DNA from: Pseudoxanthomonas sp. GM95
GTDB taxonomy: Bacteria > Pseudomonadota > Gammaproteobacteria > Xanthomonadales > Xanthomonadaceae
Direction of reading: 5' to 3'
DNA length: 64,000 bases
Assembly (NCBI RefSeq): GCF_900109775.1
Contig: NZ_FOAX01000004.1
Coordinates: 62,001-126,000 of the forward strand
This document shows, one piece after another, positions 28,788-36,886 of the stretch; the first letter of the stretch is position 1, and each line of letters begins with the position of its first letter. Position numbers and translations under genes: made by a program. Under the pieces are notes generated by a model. The model had not been told where the DNA came from. It searched no databases and saw only the letters and a program-made list of their open reading frames with translations.

Positions 28788-30742
28788 TCGCGCGCCAGCG
28801 CCTCCACGGGGTCGAGTTGCGCGGCATTGCGCGCGGGCAGGAAGCCGAACACCACGCCGATCAGCGATGAGCAGGCAAACGCCGCCACGATCGAGCCGGT
28901 GGAAAAGATCATGCTGAAGGAACCGCCCGCCGCAGCGAACACCTGGCCCAGGCCCAGCGCCAGCGCCACGCCCAGCACGCCGCCGAACAGGCACACCAGC
29001 ACCGCCTCGATCAGGAACTGCTGGAGGATGTCGCCCTGGCGCGCGCCGACGGCCATGCGCACGCCGATCTCGCGGGTCCGCTCGGTCACCGAGACCAGCA
29101 TGATGTTCATCACGCCGATGCCGCCGACCACCAGCGCGATGGCGGCGATCGCGCCGATCATCAGGGTCATGGTCTGGGTGGTCTTCTCGATGGTCTCGCG
29201 AATCTCGGCACTGTTGCTGAGGAAGAAATCCTCGGTGCCGTGGCGCAGCTTGAGCAGGCGGGTGAGCGCCTGTTCGGCCGCGTCCATCGGCGTGTCGTCG
29301 GACACGCGCACGGTGATCGACGAGACGTAGCTCTGGCCCAGCATGCGCGACATCGCCGTGGTGTACGGCACCCACACGCTCAAGGACGAGCTGCTCCCGA
29401 AGCCGGTGGTCTGCTTCTGCACCACGCCGACCACGCGCACCGGCACGTTGCTGAGCAGGATGATCTTGCCGATCGGACTCTCGCGCGAGGTGCCGAAGAA
29501 TTGCTTGCGCGTGTTCTGGTCGATCACCGCGACCTGGGTAATGCCCTTGACCGCATCGGCATCGAACAGCGCGCCCTCGGCCAGCTTCAGCCCCTTGACC
29601 CGGAAATACTGCTCGCCCACGCCGCTGACCGACGCCGTCGCCGCGGTGTTGCCGTAGCGCGCGGTCACCGACGTGGAGACATTGGGCGTGGCGCTGTCCA
29701 CGTAGCTCTGCTGCGATAGCGCGGTGGCATCGGTGGCCTTGAGCGTCTGCACGCGCCCGGAGCGCATGTCGCCGAAGCCGCTGCCCGGATACACCTCGAT
29801 GGTGTTGGTGCCCAGCGCGGAGATGTTGGACAGGATCTGCTGCTGCGAGCCGTTGCCCAGCGCCACCACCGACACCACCGAGGCGATGCCGATAATGATG
29901 CCGAGCATGGTCAGGAAGGTGCGCAGGCGATGGGCGTTCATCGCCAGCAGCGCCATGCGGAAAGCCTCGACGAAGCGGTCGCGCAGCGCCTGGAAGCGGC
30001 TGCCGCCATCGGCATGCGCCGGCAGTACACGCATGGCGCGATGGGTGTCGACCGCGTCGTTGGGGTGGTCGCCGATCACCGCGCCATCGCGCAGCTCGAT
30101 GATGCGCTGGGCATGGCGCGCCACCGACATGTCGTGGGTGACGATGATGATGGTGTGGCCTTCGGCATGCAGCTCGGCAAGGATCTTCATCACCTCCTCG
30201 CCCGAGGCCGTGTCCAGTGCACCGGTGGGTTCATCGGCCAGGATCACCTGGCCACCGTTCATCAACGCGCGCGCGATCGACACGCGCTGCTGCTGGCCGC
30301 CGGAGAGCTGGCCGGGTTTGTGTCCCGTGCGATCGGTCAGGCCAAGCCGGCCCAGCAACGCCGCCGCACGTGCCAGTCGCGGCGCGCTGGGCGTGCCGGC
30401 GTAGATAGCCGGCACCGCGACATTGCCGGTCGCATCCAGGTCGCCCAGTAAGTGATAGCGCTGGAAGATGAAGCCGAAGTGCTCGCGGCGCAGCTGGGCC
30501 AGTTCGTCCGGCAGCATCGCGCCGGTCTCGCGGCCGGCCACGCGGTAGCTGCCGGTGGTGGGCCGGTCCAGGCAACCCAGGATGTTCATCAGCGTGGACT
30601 TGCCCGAACCGGACTGGCCGACGATGGCGACCATCTCGCCCGCGGCGATATCCAGGTTGACGTCCTTGAGCACGGCGATGGTGTCTTCGCCGGAGGGAAA
30701 TTCGCGGCGCAGGTCGCGCAGCTGCAGCAGTGCCTCATTCAT
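28784..30742 (-). CDS. macB: MacB-type ABC exporter (ATPase plus permease)
   Basis: A 652-residue inner-membrane ABC transporter of the mechanotransmission class, exporting macrolides, peptides or virulence factors with MacA and an outer membrane duct. The ATPase domain has Walker [11 protein letters not shown]-loop FIFQRYHLL, signature [15 protein letters not shown] and Walker [13 protein letters not shown]. The permease part has one helix near residue 270, a large periplasmic domain and three C-terminal helices ending [10 protein letters not shown]. The ribosome binding site AAGGAGG is strong. The substrate is unknown. Confidence 0.94.
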   Translation of the reverse strand: MNEALLQLRDLRREFPSGEDTIAVLKDVNLDIAAGEMVAIVGQSGSGKSTLMNILGCLDRPTTGSYRVAGRETGAMLPDELAQLRREHFGFIFQRYHLLGDLDATGNVAVPAIYAGTPSAPRLARAAALLGRLGLTDRTGHKPGQLSGGQQQRVSIARALMNGGQVILADEPTGALDTASGEEVMKILAELHAEGHTIIIVTHDMSVARHAQRIIELRDGAVIGDHPNDAVDTHRAMRVLPAHADGGSRFQALRDRFVEAFRMALLAMNAHRLRTFLTMLGIIIGIASVVSVVALGNGSQQQILSNISALGTNTIEVYPGSGFGDMRSGRVQTLKATDATALSQQSYVDSATPNVSTSVTARYGNTAATASVSGVGEQYFRVKGLKLAEGALFDADAVKGITQVAVIDQNTRKQFFGTSRESPIGKIILLSNVPVRVVGVVQKQTTGFGSSSSLSVWVPYTTAMSRMLGQSYVSSITVRVSDDTPMDAAEQALTRLLKLRHGTEDFFLSNSAEIRETIEKTTQTMTLMIGAIAAIALVVGGIGVMNIMLVSVTERTREIGVRMAVGARQGDILQQFLIEAVLVCLFGGVLGVALALGLGQVFAAAGGSFSMIFSTGSIVAAFACSSLIGVVFGFLPARNAAQLDPVEALARE

Positions 30743-30755
30743 CGCGTGGCCCTCC

Positions 30756-32000
30756 TTACATTATCGGCGGCGGGCCGCCCGGGCCGCGCCGTTGCTGGCG
30801 GTTGGCACTGGCGGCGGCGCTGGCGGCCTGGGTGGCGGAAGTGACTTCGCCCACGACGACGCGCTCGCCTTCGCGCAGGCCACTTTTCACTTCGGCATTG
30901 GCGTTGTTGTTGAGGCCGATCACCACCTTGCGCGGCTGCGGGCGGCCGTCGGCGCCGACCACCTGCACCAGGTAGCCGCCGTCGCGACCCTTGTCGCCCA
31001 GCGCCGCCGAAGGAATCAGCAGCACGTCGCTGGCCTTGCCCAGCACGATGCTCACCTGCGCGGTCATGTAGGTGCGCAAGGACCGGTCAGTGTTGGCCAC
31101 GTCCAGCAGGCCGTTGTAGTAGATCGCCGTACTGGAAGTGGAGCTGGACGAGGACGACGAGCTGGACGAGGTGCTGTCCTCGCTGGTCACCGAATCCGGC
31201 GCCGGCGCGATATCGCGCAGCGAGGTCGCATAGCGCTTGTCGGCGTTGCCCAGGATGGTGAAGTACGCCGCCTGCCCTTCCTTGGCCTTGACCACGTCGG
31301 CTTCGGAGATGTCGGCATAGACGGTCATCGTGTCCAGGTTGCCCAGCATCACGATGGTCGGCGCGCTCTGGTTGGCGTTCACCGTCTGGCCCTGCTTGGA
31401 CACCACTGCGACTACGGTGCCGTCGATGGGCGCGGTGATCTTGGTGTAGCCCAGGTTGGTCTGCGCAGTGGCGACGGTGGTTTCCTGCGAGGTGATGGTC
31501 GCGTCCAGCGCGGCGATCTGCGCCTTGGTCGATTCCAGCTGCGCACGCGCGGTGTCGTAGTCGGCCTGCGAAGTCGCCTGCGCGGCCAGCATCGTCTCCT
31601 GGCGCTTGAAGGCCAGTTCGTACTGGCGCAGGTTGGCGACCTGCACCTGGCGGTTGGCGCGGGCGTTCTTGAGCGAGGCCTGCGCACTTTCCAGCGTGTT
31701 GAGCTGGGTGCGCGAATCGATCTCGGCGATCAGGTCGCCGGCTTTGACCTCATCCCCCAGCTTGACCTTGAGCACCTCGATGCGGCCGGACACCTGCGCG
31801 CCGACGCTGACCAGCTGCGAGGGCTTGATGGTGCCGGTGGCTTCGACGGTCTGTTCGATATCGCCCTTGGTCACCGGCGAGGTCGCGAGCGTGGGCATCG
31901 GCGGCGGCTTCAGCAGCCACCAGCCCACCAGCGCCATTACGATCAACAGCAGGGCGCCCGCGAGCAGGCGTCCGCGGCGGGTTCGGGGAATCAGCTTCAC
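30756..32000 (-). CDS. macA: MacA-like periplasmic adaptor
   Basis: A 414-residue membrane-fusion protein linking MacB to the outer membrane duct. A single N-terminal helix ([19 protein letters not shown]) is followed by a barrel-sandwich, a coiled-coil hairpin (about residues 90-170) and a beta-barrel. A GTG at 32000 is the likely start because the cytoplasmic head [11 protein letters not shown] fits and AAGGCG precedes it. An unusual run of ten serines, with further Ser/Thr around it, sits at about 31125-31190 in the membrane-proximal part, and the protein ends in a Gly/Pro-rich tail. Confidence 0.9.
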   Translation of the reverse strand: MKLIPRTRRGRLLAGALLLIVMALVGWWLLKPPPMPTLATSPVTKGDIEQTVEATGTIKPSQLVSVGAQVSGRIEVLKVKLGDEVKAGDLIAEIDSRTQLNTLESAQASLKNARANRQVQVANLRQYELAFKRQETMLAAQATSQADYDTARAQLESTKAQIAALDATITSQETTVATAQTNLGYTKITAPIDGTVVAVVSKQGQTVNANQSAPTIVMLGNLDTMTVYADISEADVVKAKEGQAAYFTILGNADKRYATSLRDIAPAPDSVTSEDSTSSSSSSSSSSTSSTAIYYNGLLDVANTDRSLRTYMTAQVSIVLGKASDVLLIPSAALGDKGRDGGYLVQVVGADGRPQPRKVVIGLNNNANAEVKSGLREGERVVVGEVTSATQAASAAASANRQQRRGPGGPPPIM

Positions 32001-32191
32001 GTCGGCAGCGCCTTGTGCATTGGGTCGACGCCAGCATGGAAACCCCGCCCCGCCGCGACAACGCACGGCCTGTACCGCTGCGTATCAGGTTCAGCCGGAC
32101 ATGTATCGTGATGTATCAGCAGCGCCTGGCGATACCTGCGGACAGGAACCGGCCGCGCGCGGCGCTCCGATACCATGGACACTTCCTTCCC

Positions 32192-32917
32192 ATGAGCGAG
32201 CCCGCTTCCATGCACCGCCTGCTGGTGGTCGACGACGACGCCGACATCCGGACCCTGCTGGCCGAACAGCTGGGCCGCGCTGGCTACCAGGTCAGCACGG
32301 CCGAGGACGGCGTGGCCATGCGCAAGGTCCTGGAGCGCGAACACGTCGACCTGATCGTGCTGGACCTCAACCTGCCACGCGAGGACGGTCTCACCCTGTG
32401 CCGCGACCTGCGCGCCAGATCGACCACGCCGGTGATCATGCTGACCGCGCGCGCCGAGCCGATCGACCGCGTGCTCGGCTTGGAAATGGGCGCCGACGAT
32501 TATCTGGCCAAGCCGTTCGAGCCGCGCGAGCTGCTGGCGCGCGTGCGCAACGTGCTGCGCCGGACAGAAGCGCTGCCGGCCAACCTGGAGCCGCTGTCGG
32601 TGCGGCGCGCGCGCTTTTCCAACTGGATGCTGGATGTGGAGCATCGCCATTTGGTCGATCCCAACGGCCGCGTGGTGATGCTGTCCGGCGCCGAGTTCCG
32701 GCTGCTGCGCGTGTTCGTCGGCCACGCCAACAAGGTGCTGACGCGCGAACAGCTGGTCACGCTGAGCAGCGGCCGCGCGCACGAGCCGGAAGGCCGCGCG
32801 ATCGACCTGGCCATCAGCCGCCTGCGCAGCAAGCTGGGCGAGGAAGGCGGAAACGGCCTGATCAAGACCGTGCGCAACGAGGGCTATGTGCTGGCCACCA
32901 CGGTGGCGCTGGAATGA
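32192..32917 (+). CDS. OmpR-family response regulator
   Basis: A 241-residue response regulator. The receiver has LVVDDDADI, the phospho-acceptor in LIVLDLNLPREDG, TARAEP and DDYLAKPFEP. The winged helix ends in IKTVRNEGYVLA. The start is MSEPASMHRLLV at 32192; the inner ATG at 32210 is an alternative. It is divergent from macA with about 190 bases between, and is followed by its kinase. Control of the efflux operon is the natural inference. Confidence 0.9.
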   Translation: MSEPASMHRLLVVDDDADIRTLLAEQLGRAGYQVSTAEDGVAMRKVLEREHVDLIVLDLNLPREDGLTLCRDLRARSTTPVIMLTARAEPIDRVLGLEMGADDYLAKPFEPRELLARVRNVLRRTEALPANLEPLSVRRARFSNWMLDVEHRHLVDPNGRVVMLSGAEFRLLRVFVGHANKVLTREQLVTLSSGRAHEPEGRAIDLAISRLRSKLGEEGGNGLIKTVRNEGYVLATTVALE

Positions 32918-32942
32918 AGTCTTTCACGCAGGGCATCGTGCG

Positions 32943-34364
32943 ATGAAGCGCCTGCGCGGCTTCTTCGGCTCGCTGGCGGGACGGCTGTTCCTGATCCTTG
33001 TGCTGGGCATGTCGGCGGCGGCGATCGGCGCGACCCTGATCGCCAATGCGCGGCGCACGCAGGACTTCGACCGCCAGCTCACCGAGCGCACCGCCGAGCG
33101 CGTGCAGGGCTATGTCGAGCTGCTGGACGGCAGCGAGGGCGACCTTCGTCGCAACCTGCTACGCGTGGGCGGCCCCAGCATGCGCCTGCTCGATACGACG
33201 CCGGAGAGCCGCGTCGACGATCCGGCGTTCGCCGCGCTGCTGCAAGCGCGCGGCGGCGTGCTGGCCGGCGCCAGCAGTGCACAGGTCTCGCGCCGGTTGT
33301 GCATGCCGGATTTCCCGCGCATCCCCGGGCTGTCGCGCGGCGGGCGCGGCAACAGCAATGGCGACCGCGATGACGATGCGCGCGACACCGGCAGTCCCGG
33401 CGATCGCGGTGGCTTCGTGCGGCCCTCGTGCCGGCTGGTCACGCTGCAGCTCAGTGATGGCACGCCACTGCGCCTGGCGGTGGACACGCCGCCGCTGATC
33501 CGCGATTCGGCGCTGGCCTTCGACCCGGTGTTCCTGGGCCTGTTGGCGCTGGCAATCGTGGCCCTGTCCTATTTCGCCGCGCGCATGGCCAGCGCACCGG
33601 TGCGACGCCTCGGCCAGGCCGCGGCCGAACTTGGCCAGGACCTGCAGCGCCCGCCGATGGCGCTCACCGGCTCGTCCGAAGTGCAGCGCGCGGCCAGCCG
33701 CTTCAATGCGATGCAAGCACGCCTGCAGCGCCACCTGGCCGAGCGCACCCACATGCTCGCCGCGATCACCCACGACCTGCAGACGCCGCTCACGCGCCTG
33801 CGCCTGCGCCTGGAGAACGTCGACGAGCCCGCCCTGCGCGACAAGCTCATCGGCGACCTGGCCGCGATGCAGGCGCTGATCCGCGAGGGTCTGGAACTGG
33901 CGCGCAGCGCCGAGAGTGCGGAGGAAGCCGCGCCGCTGGATATGGATTCGCTGCTGGAAAGTCTCGTGGAAGACGCGGTCGACGCCGGCGATGACGCGAC
34001 GTTCGAGCATCGCTGCGATGCCACGCTGACCCTGCGCCCGCTGGCGATGCGGCGCCTGTTCTCCAACCTGATCGACAACGCGCTCAAGTACGGCCACAGC
34101 GCGCACGTGGCTGCACACGCCGATGCGCACGCAGTCACCGTTACCGTGCGCGACCGCGGCCCCGGCCTGCGCGAGGACGAACGCGAGACCGTGTTCGATC
34201 CCTTCGTGCGCCTGGAAACCTCGCGCTCGCGCGAAACCGGCGGCGCCGGCCTGGGTCTTACCATCGCCCGCGCGCTTGCAGAGAAGGACGGCGCCACGCT
34301 GACCCTGCACGAAGCCCCCGGCGGCGGACTGGAAGCGCGTGTGGTGTTCCAGCGCGCACCGTAA
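32943..34364 (+). CDS. Sensor histidine kinase
   Basis: A 473-residue EnvZ-like kinase. It has a membrane helix at about residues 12-35 and a periplasmic domain with an acidic Gly/Asp/Arg stretch (NSNGDRDDDARDTGSPGDRG) flanked by two cysteines (RRLCMPD and RPSCRLV). A second helix (VFLGLLALAIVALSYFAA), HAMP, DHp with histidine in AAITHDLQTPLTRL, N box NLIDNALKYG and GGAGLGL complete it. It is a close structural relative of the kinase at 12442-13980. The start is the ATG 25 bases after the regulator stop. Confidence 0.9.
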   Translation: MKRLRGFFGSLAGRLFLILVLGMSAAAIGATLIANARRTQDFDRQLTERTAERVQGYVELLDGSEGDLRRNLLRVGGPSMRLLDTTPESRVDDPAFAALLQARGGVLAGASSAQVSRRLCMPDFPRIPGLSRGGRGNSNGDRDDDARDTGSPGDRGGFVRPSCRLVTLQLSDGTPLRLAVDTPPLIRDSALAFDPVFLGLLALAIVALSYFAARMASAPVRRLGQAAAELGQDLQRPPMALTGSSEVQRAASRFNAMQARLQRHLAERTHMLAAITHDLQTPLTRLRLRLENVDEPALRDKLIGDLAAMQALIREGLELARSAESAEEAAPLDMDSLLESLVEDAVDAGDDATFEHRCDATLTLRPLAMRRLFSNLIDNALKYGHSAHVAAHADAHAVTVTVRDRGPGLREDERETVFDPFVRLETSRSRETGGAGLGLTIARALAEKDGATLTLHEAPGGGLEARVVFQRAP

Positions 34365-34380
34365 TCTCGCGCGAGAAAAA

Positions 34381-35436
34381 TCAGCGCAGCAGTGTCGGAT
34401 CCAGCATGACGTGCGTGATCTGCCGGCGTTTCCAGGTGTAGCTGATGTGCACCTGGCCGTCGCGGGTCTGGATGACGGCGGGATAGGAGAACTCCTGGCC
34501 AGGCTCGTCTTCCAGGGTCAGCACGCGGCGCCAGTGTTCGCCGTCGTCCGAGAGCGCCACGGCGAGCACGCCGCGGCCGTCCCACCAGTCCTTGCCGCTC
34601 GGCGTCGGGTTGTAGACCAGCAGCGAACGTCCGTCGGCCAACTGCACCGCATCGATTCCGGAATTGGGGTTCTCCAGTGCCAACAGCGTTGGCGTGGACC
34701 AGTGCTCGCCACGATCACTGGACCAGCTGCTGGCGACGCGGTTCTGCTGGGTGCGCGCCAAGGCCTGCACGCGGCCATCGGCGTGCACCAGCAGCGAAGG
34801 CTGGATTGCGCCGAGCTGCTTGGGATCATTGAGCGCGTCGGTACGCTGCCAGTGCGCGCCGTCGTCGTCCGACCATTCCATGTGCATGCGCCAGCCGGCG
34901 TCTTCGGTACTCGATGGGCTGAGGATGCGGCCGCTGGAGAGTTGCACGGGCTTGTTCTTGATCGCACCCAGCGCGCCCTCGGGTAGACGTCGCGGCGCGC
35001 TCCAGTGGCGGCCGTCATCCATCGAGGACGCCATCAGGCCCCACCATTGCCGCGGGTTGGGGCCGAGCTTGTAGTAGAGCTGCAGCGCGCCGTCCGCGGG
35101 CTGGAACAGCACCGGATTCCACGCCGGCACCGCATGGCCATTCGCATCGACACCACTGGCGATGCGTTGCGCGGGCGCCCAGGTCTTGCCTTCGCGTCGC
35201 GCCAACCAGATGCCGACATCGTTGGCGCCTTCGTGATCGCCGCCGAACCAGGCCAGCAGCAACGTGCCATCGCGCGTCTCGACCAGCGTGGAGGCGTGGC
35301 ATTGCGGCGTCGGGCACGCGACCTGTTCGCGCGCCACGATCGGCGTCGGTGTGGCCGCCCATGCCGGCACTGAAAAGCACAGCCCCGCCAGCGCCATTCC
35401 CAGCGCGCGATGCGAGAAAAATCTATTTGTGATCAC
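34381..35436 (-). CDS. Exported BNR-repeat sialidase-like protein
   Basis: A 351-residue six-bladed propeller protein of the BNR_2/sialidase superfamily. Four Asp-box motifs are seen (SMDDGRHW, SDDDGAHW, SSDRGEHW and SDDGEHW). I do not see the classical FRIP arginine motif, so true sialidase activity is uncertain and related sugar acids are possible substrates. A GTG at 35436 (VITNRFFSHRALG) is chosen since it gives a basic head and a signal peptide ending PAWA. The ATG at 35397 would truncate that head. It is divergent from a GH29 fucosidase. Confidence 0.75.
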   Translation of the reverse strand: MITNRFFSHRALGMALAGLCFSVPAWAATPTPIVAREQVACPTPQCHASTLVETRDGTLLLAWFGGDHEGANDVGIWLARREGKTWAPAQRIASGVDANGHAVPAWNPVLFQPADGALQLYYKLGPNPRQWWGLMASSMDDGRHWSAPRRLPEGALGAIKNKPVQLSSGRILSPSSTEDAGWRMHMEWSDDDGAHWQRTDALNDPKQLGAIQPSLLVHADGRVQALARTQQNRVASSWSSDRGEHWSTPTLLALENPNSGIDAVQLADGRSLLVYNPTPSGKDWWDGRGVLAVALSDDGEHWRRVLTLEDEPGQEFSYPAVIQTRDGQVHISYTWKRRQITHVMLDPTLLR

Positions 35437-35491
35437 TTGAATACCTAACCAGAACCATTTAGAAGTAACGCTCTTGATTGAAGGAGCTTCC
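35437..35491. promoter_or_regulatory. Divergent promoter region, sialidase-like / GH29
   Basis: A 55-bp spacer with lower GC content than its surroundings. It carries the ribosome binding site AAGGAG for the fucosidase. No NagR-type palindrome (TGACA-N4-TGTCA) is present, so this pair may be controlled separately from the main nix operon. Confidence 0.4.
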
Positions 35492-36853
35492 ATGTCGCGC
35501 CCCACTCCCTTGCGCTTGGCGCTGTCGCTGCTGTGCGCGTTGGTCGCGCCGCTGGCCTGCGCCAACGACAACTTTTCCGACGTCAAACCCGCGCCGCAGC
35601 AGCTGGCCTGGCAGGACCTGGAATTCGGCGTGATCGTTCACTTCGGCACCAACACGTTCCTGGATCGCGAATGGGGCGACGGCACGGCGAGTCCGTCGGT
35701 GTTCAAGCCCGATCGCGTGGACCCGGCGCAGTGGGCGCGCGCAGTCAAGGCGGCGGGCGCCAAGTACATGATCCTGGTGGCCAAGCACCACGATGGCTTT
35801 GCGCTGTGGCCAACCGACCAGAGCGATTACTCGGTCAAGGCCAGCCCGTGGCTGGACGGCAAGGGCGACCTGGTGCGCATGACCAGCGATGCGGCGCGCG
35901 ATGCGGGCCTGGGCTTCGGCGTGTACCTGTCGCCGTGGGATCGCCATGAGCCCAAGTACGCCGACCCGAAGGCCTACGACAAGTTCTACGCCGCGCAGCT
36001 GGTGGATCTGTCGCTGCACTACGGTCGGCTGACCGAATGGTGGCTGGATGGCGCTGGTAGTGCCGGCCATGTCTACGACTTCGACAAGTATCTGGAAGAG
36101 CTGCGCACCTACCAGCCCAACGCGATGGTGTTCGCCGATACGGCGCTGTTCAAATACGGCGACATCCGCTGGGTTGGCAACGAGGCCGGCGCGGTGCAGG
36201 GCGAAAACTGGAACGTCATCGATCGCCACGGCGACCTGCGCTGGCGGCCAGTGGAAGTGGATACGCCACTGCACGAGCTGCAGTGGTTCTGGCATCCCAA
36301 CAGCGACACCACACTGAAGTCGGTCGACAAGCTGGTGCAGATCTGGGAAGAGAGCGTGGGCCGCGGCGGCCAGCTGGTGCTGGGCATCGCGCCGGATACG
36401 CATGGCCTGCTGCCGCAGGCCGACGTCACGCGATTGAAGGAACTCGGCGAGGCGCTGCAGGCGCGCTATGGCGCCGTCCATAACCTTGCCTTGCACCAAG
36501 CGGGCGGCGAGGCGTTCAAGGCGGCCGACGGCGATCGCAGCACGTTCTGGTCGGCGCCCGATCCGCACCACGCCACGCTGGAACTGAACTTCAAGCAGCC
36601 GATCACCTTCGACCGCAGCCTGACGATGGAATGGCTCAACGCCGGCCAGCACGTGCAGCAGTACGCGATCGAAGTGTGGCGCAAAGACCACTGGGAAGCC
36701 GTGGCGCAAGCCCAGGCGATTGGCCACATGAAGATCGACACCTTCCCCGCCGTCACTGCCTCGCGCGTGCGCCTGAACATCCAGTCCAGCGTGGACACCG
36801 CGCGCATCCGCGAGTTCCAGCTGTTCAACGTGGACACGCCGGTCGCGCGTTGA
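35492..36853 (+). CDS. GH29 alpha-L-fucosidase with F5/8-type C domain
   Basis: A 453-residue exported fucosidase with a signal peptide ending ACA before NDNF. The GH29 barrel has LEFGVIVHFGTNTF, the substrate block KHHDGFALWPT, and the likely nucleophile aspartate in TEWWLDGAG. The last 120 residues form a discoidin-like domain (ADGDRSTFWSA, then TIRE-like ending IREFQLF). This architecture is typical of subfamily B, specific for alpha-1,3/1,4-fucose in branched Lewis-type structures. It is distinct from the nixE GH29 and convergent with the 701-residue gene. Confidence 0.88.
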   Translation: MSRPTPLRLALSLLCALVAPLACANDNFSDVKPAPQQLAWQDLEFGVIVHFGTNTFLDREWGDGTASPSVFKPDRVDPAQWARAVKAAGAKYMILVAKHHDGFALWPTDQSDYSVKASPWLDGKGDLVRMTSDAARDAGLGFGVYLSPWDRHEPKYADPKAYDKFYAAQLVDLSLHYGRLTEWWLDGAGSAGHVYDFDKYLEELRTYQPNAMVFADTALFKYGDIRWVGNEAGAVQGENWNVIDRHGDLRWRPVEVDTPLHELQWFWHPNSDTTLKSVDKLVQIWEESVGRGGQLVLGIAPDTHGLLPQADVTRLKELGEALQARYGAVHNLALHQAGGEAFKAADGDRSTFWSAPDPHHATLELNFKQPITFDRSLTMEWLNAGQHVQQYAIEVWRKDHWEAVAQAQAIGHMKIDTFPAVTASRVRLNIQSSVDTARIREFQLFNVDTPVAR

Positions 36854-36859
36854 CTCGAC

Positions 36860-36886
36860 GGCCGGCGGATTCATCGTCCGCCGGCC
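36860..36886. terminator. Hairpin between convergent genes
   Basis: A 10-bp perfect stem, GGCCGGCGGA / TCCGCCGGCC, has a 7-base loop. It overlaps the stop codon of the minus-strand gene. There is no T run. It probably marks the end of both the fucosidase message and the long nix operon. Confidence 0.55.

Noticed and set aside
31125-31190. Possible frameshift or sequencing error at the serine run of macA
   Set aside because: The frame continues correctly on both sides into normal adaptor sequence, so it is a real low-complexity insert.
34365-34376. TCTCGCGCGAGA palindrome after the second histidine kinase as a terminator
   Set aside because: The 12-base palindrome has no loop, so it cannot form a usable RNA hairpin. 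Its A run is on the wrong side for a minus-strand terminator.
35437-35491. NagR box for the sialidase/GH29 pair
   Set aside because: No TGACA-N4-TGTCA-like palindrome is present in this spacer, so NagR control could not be supported.
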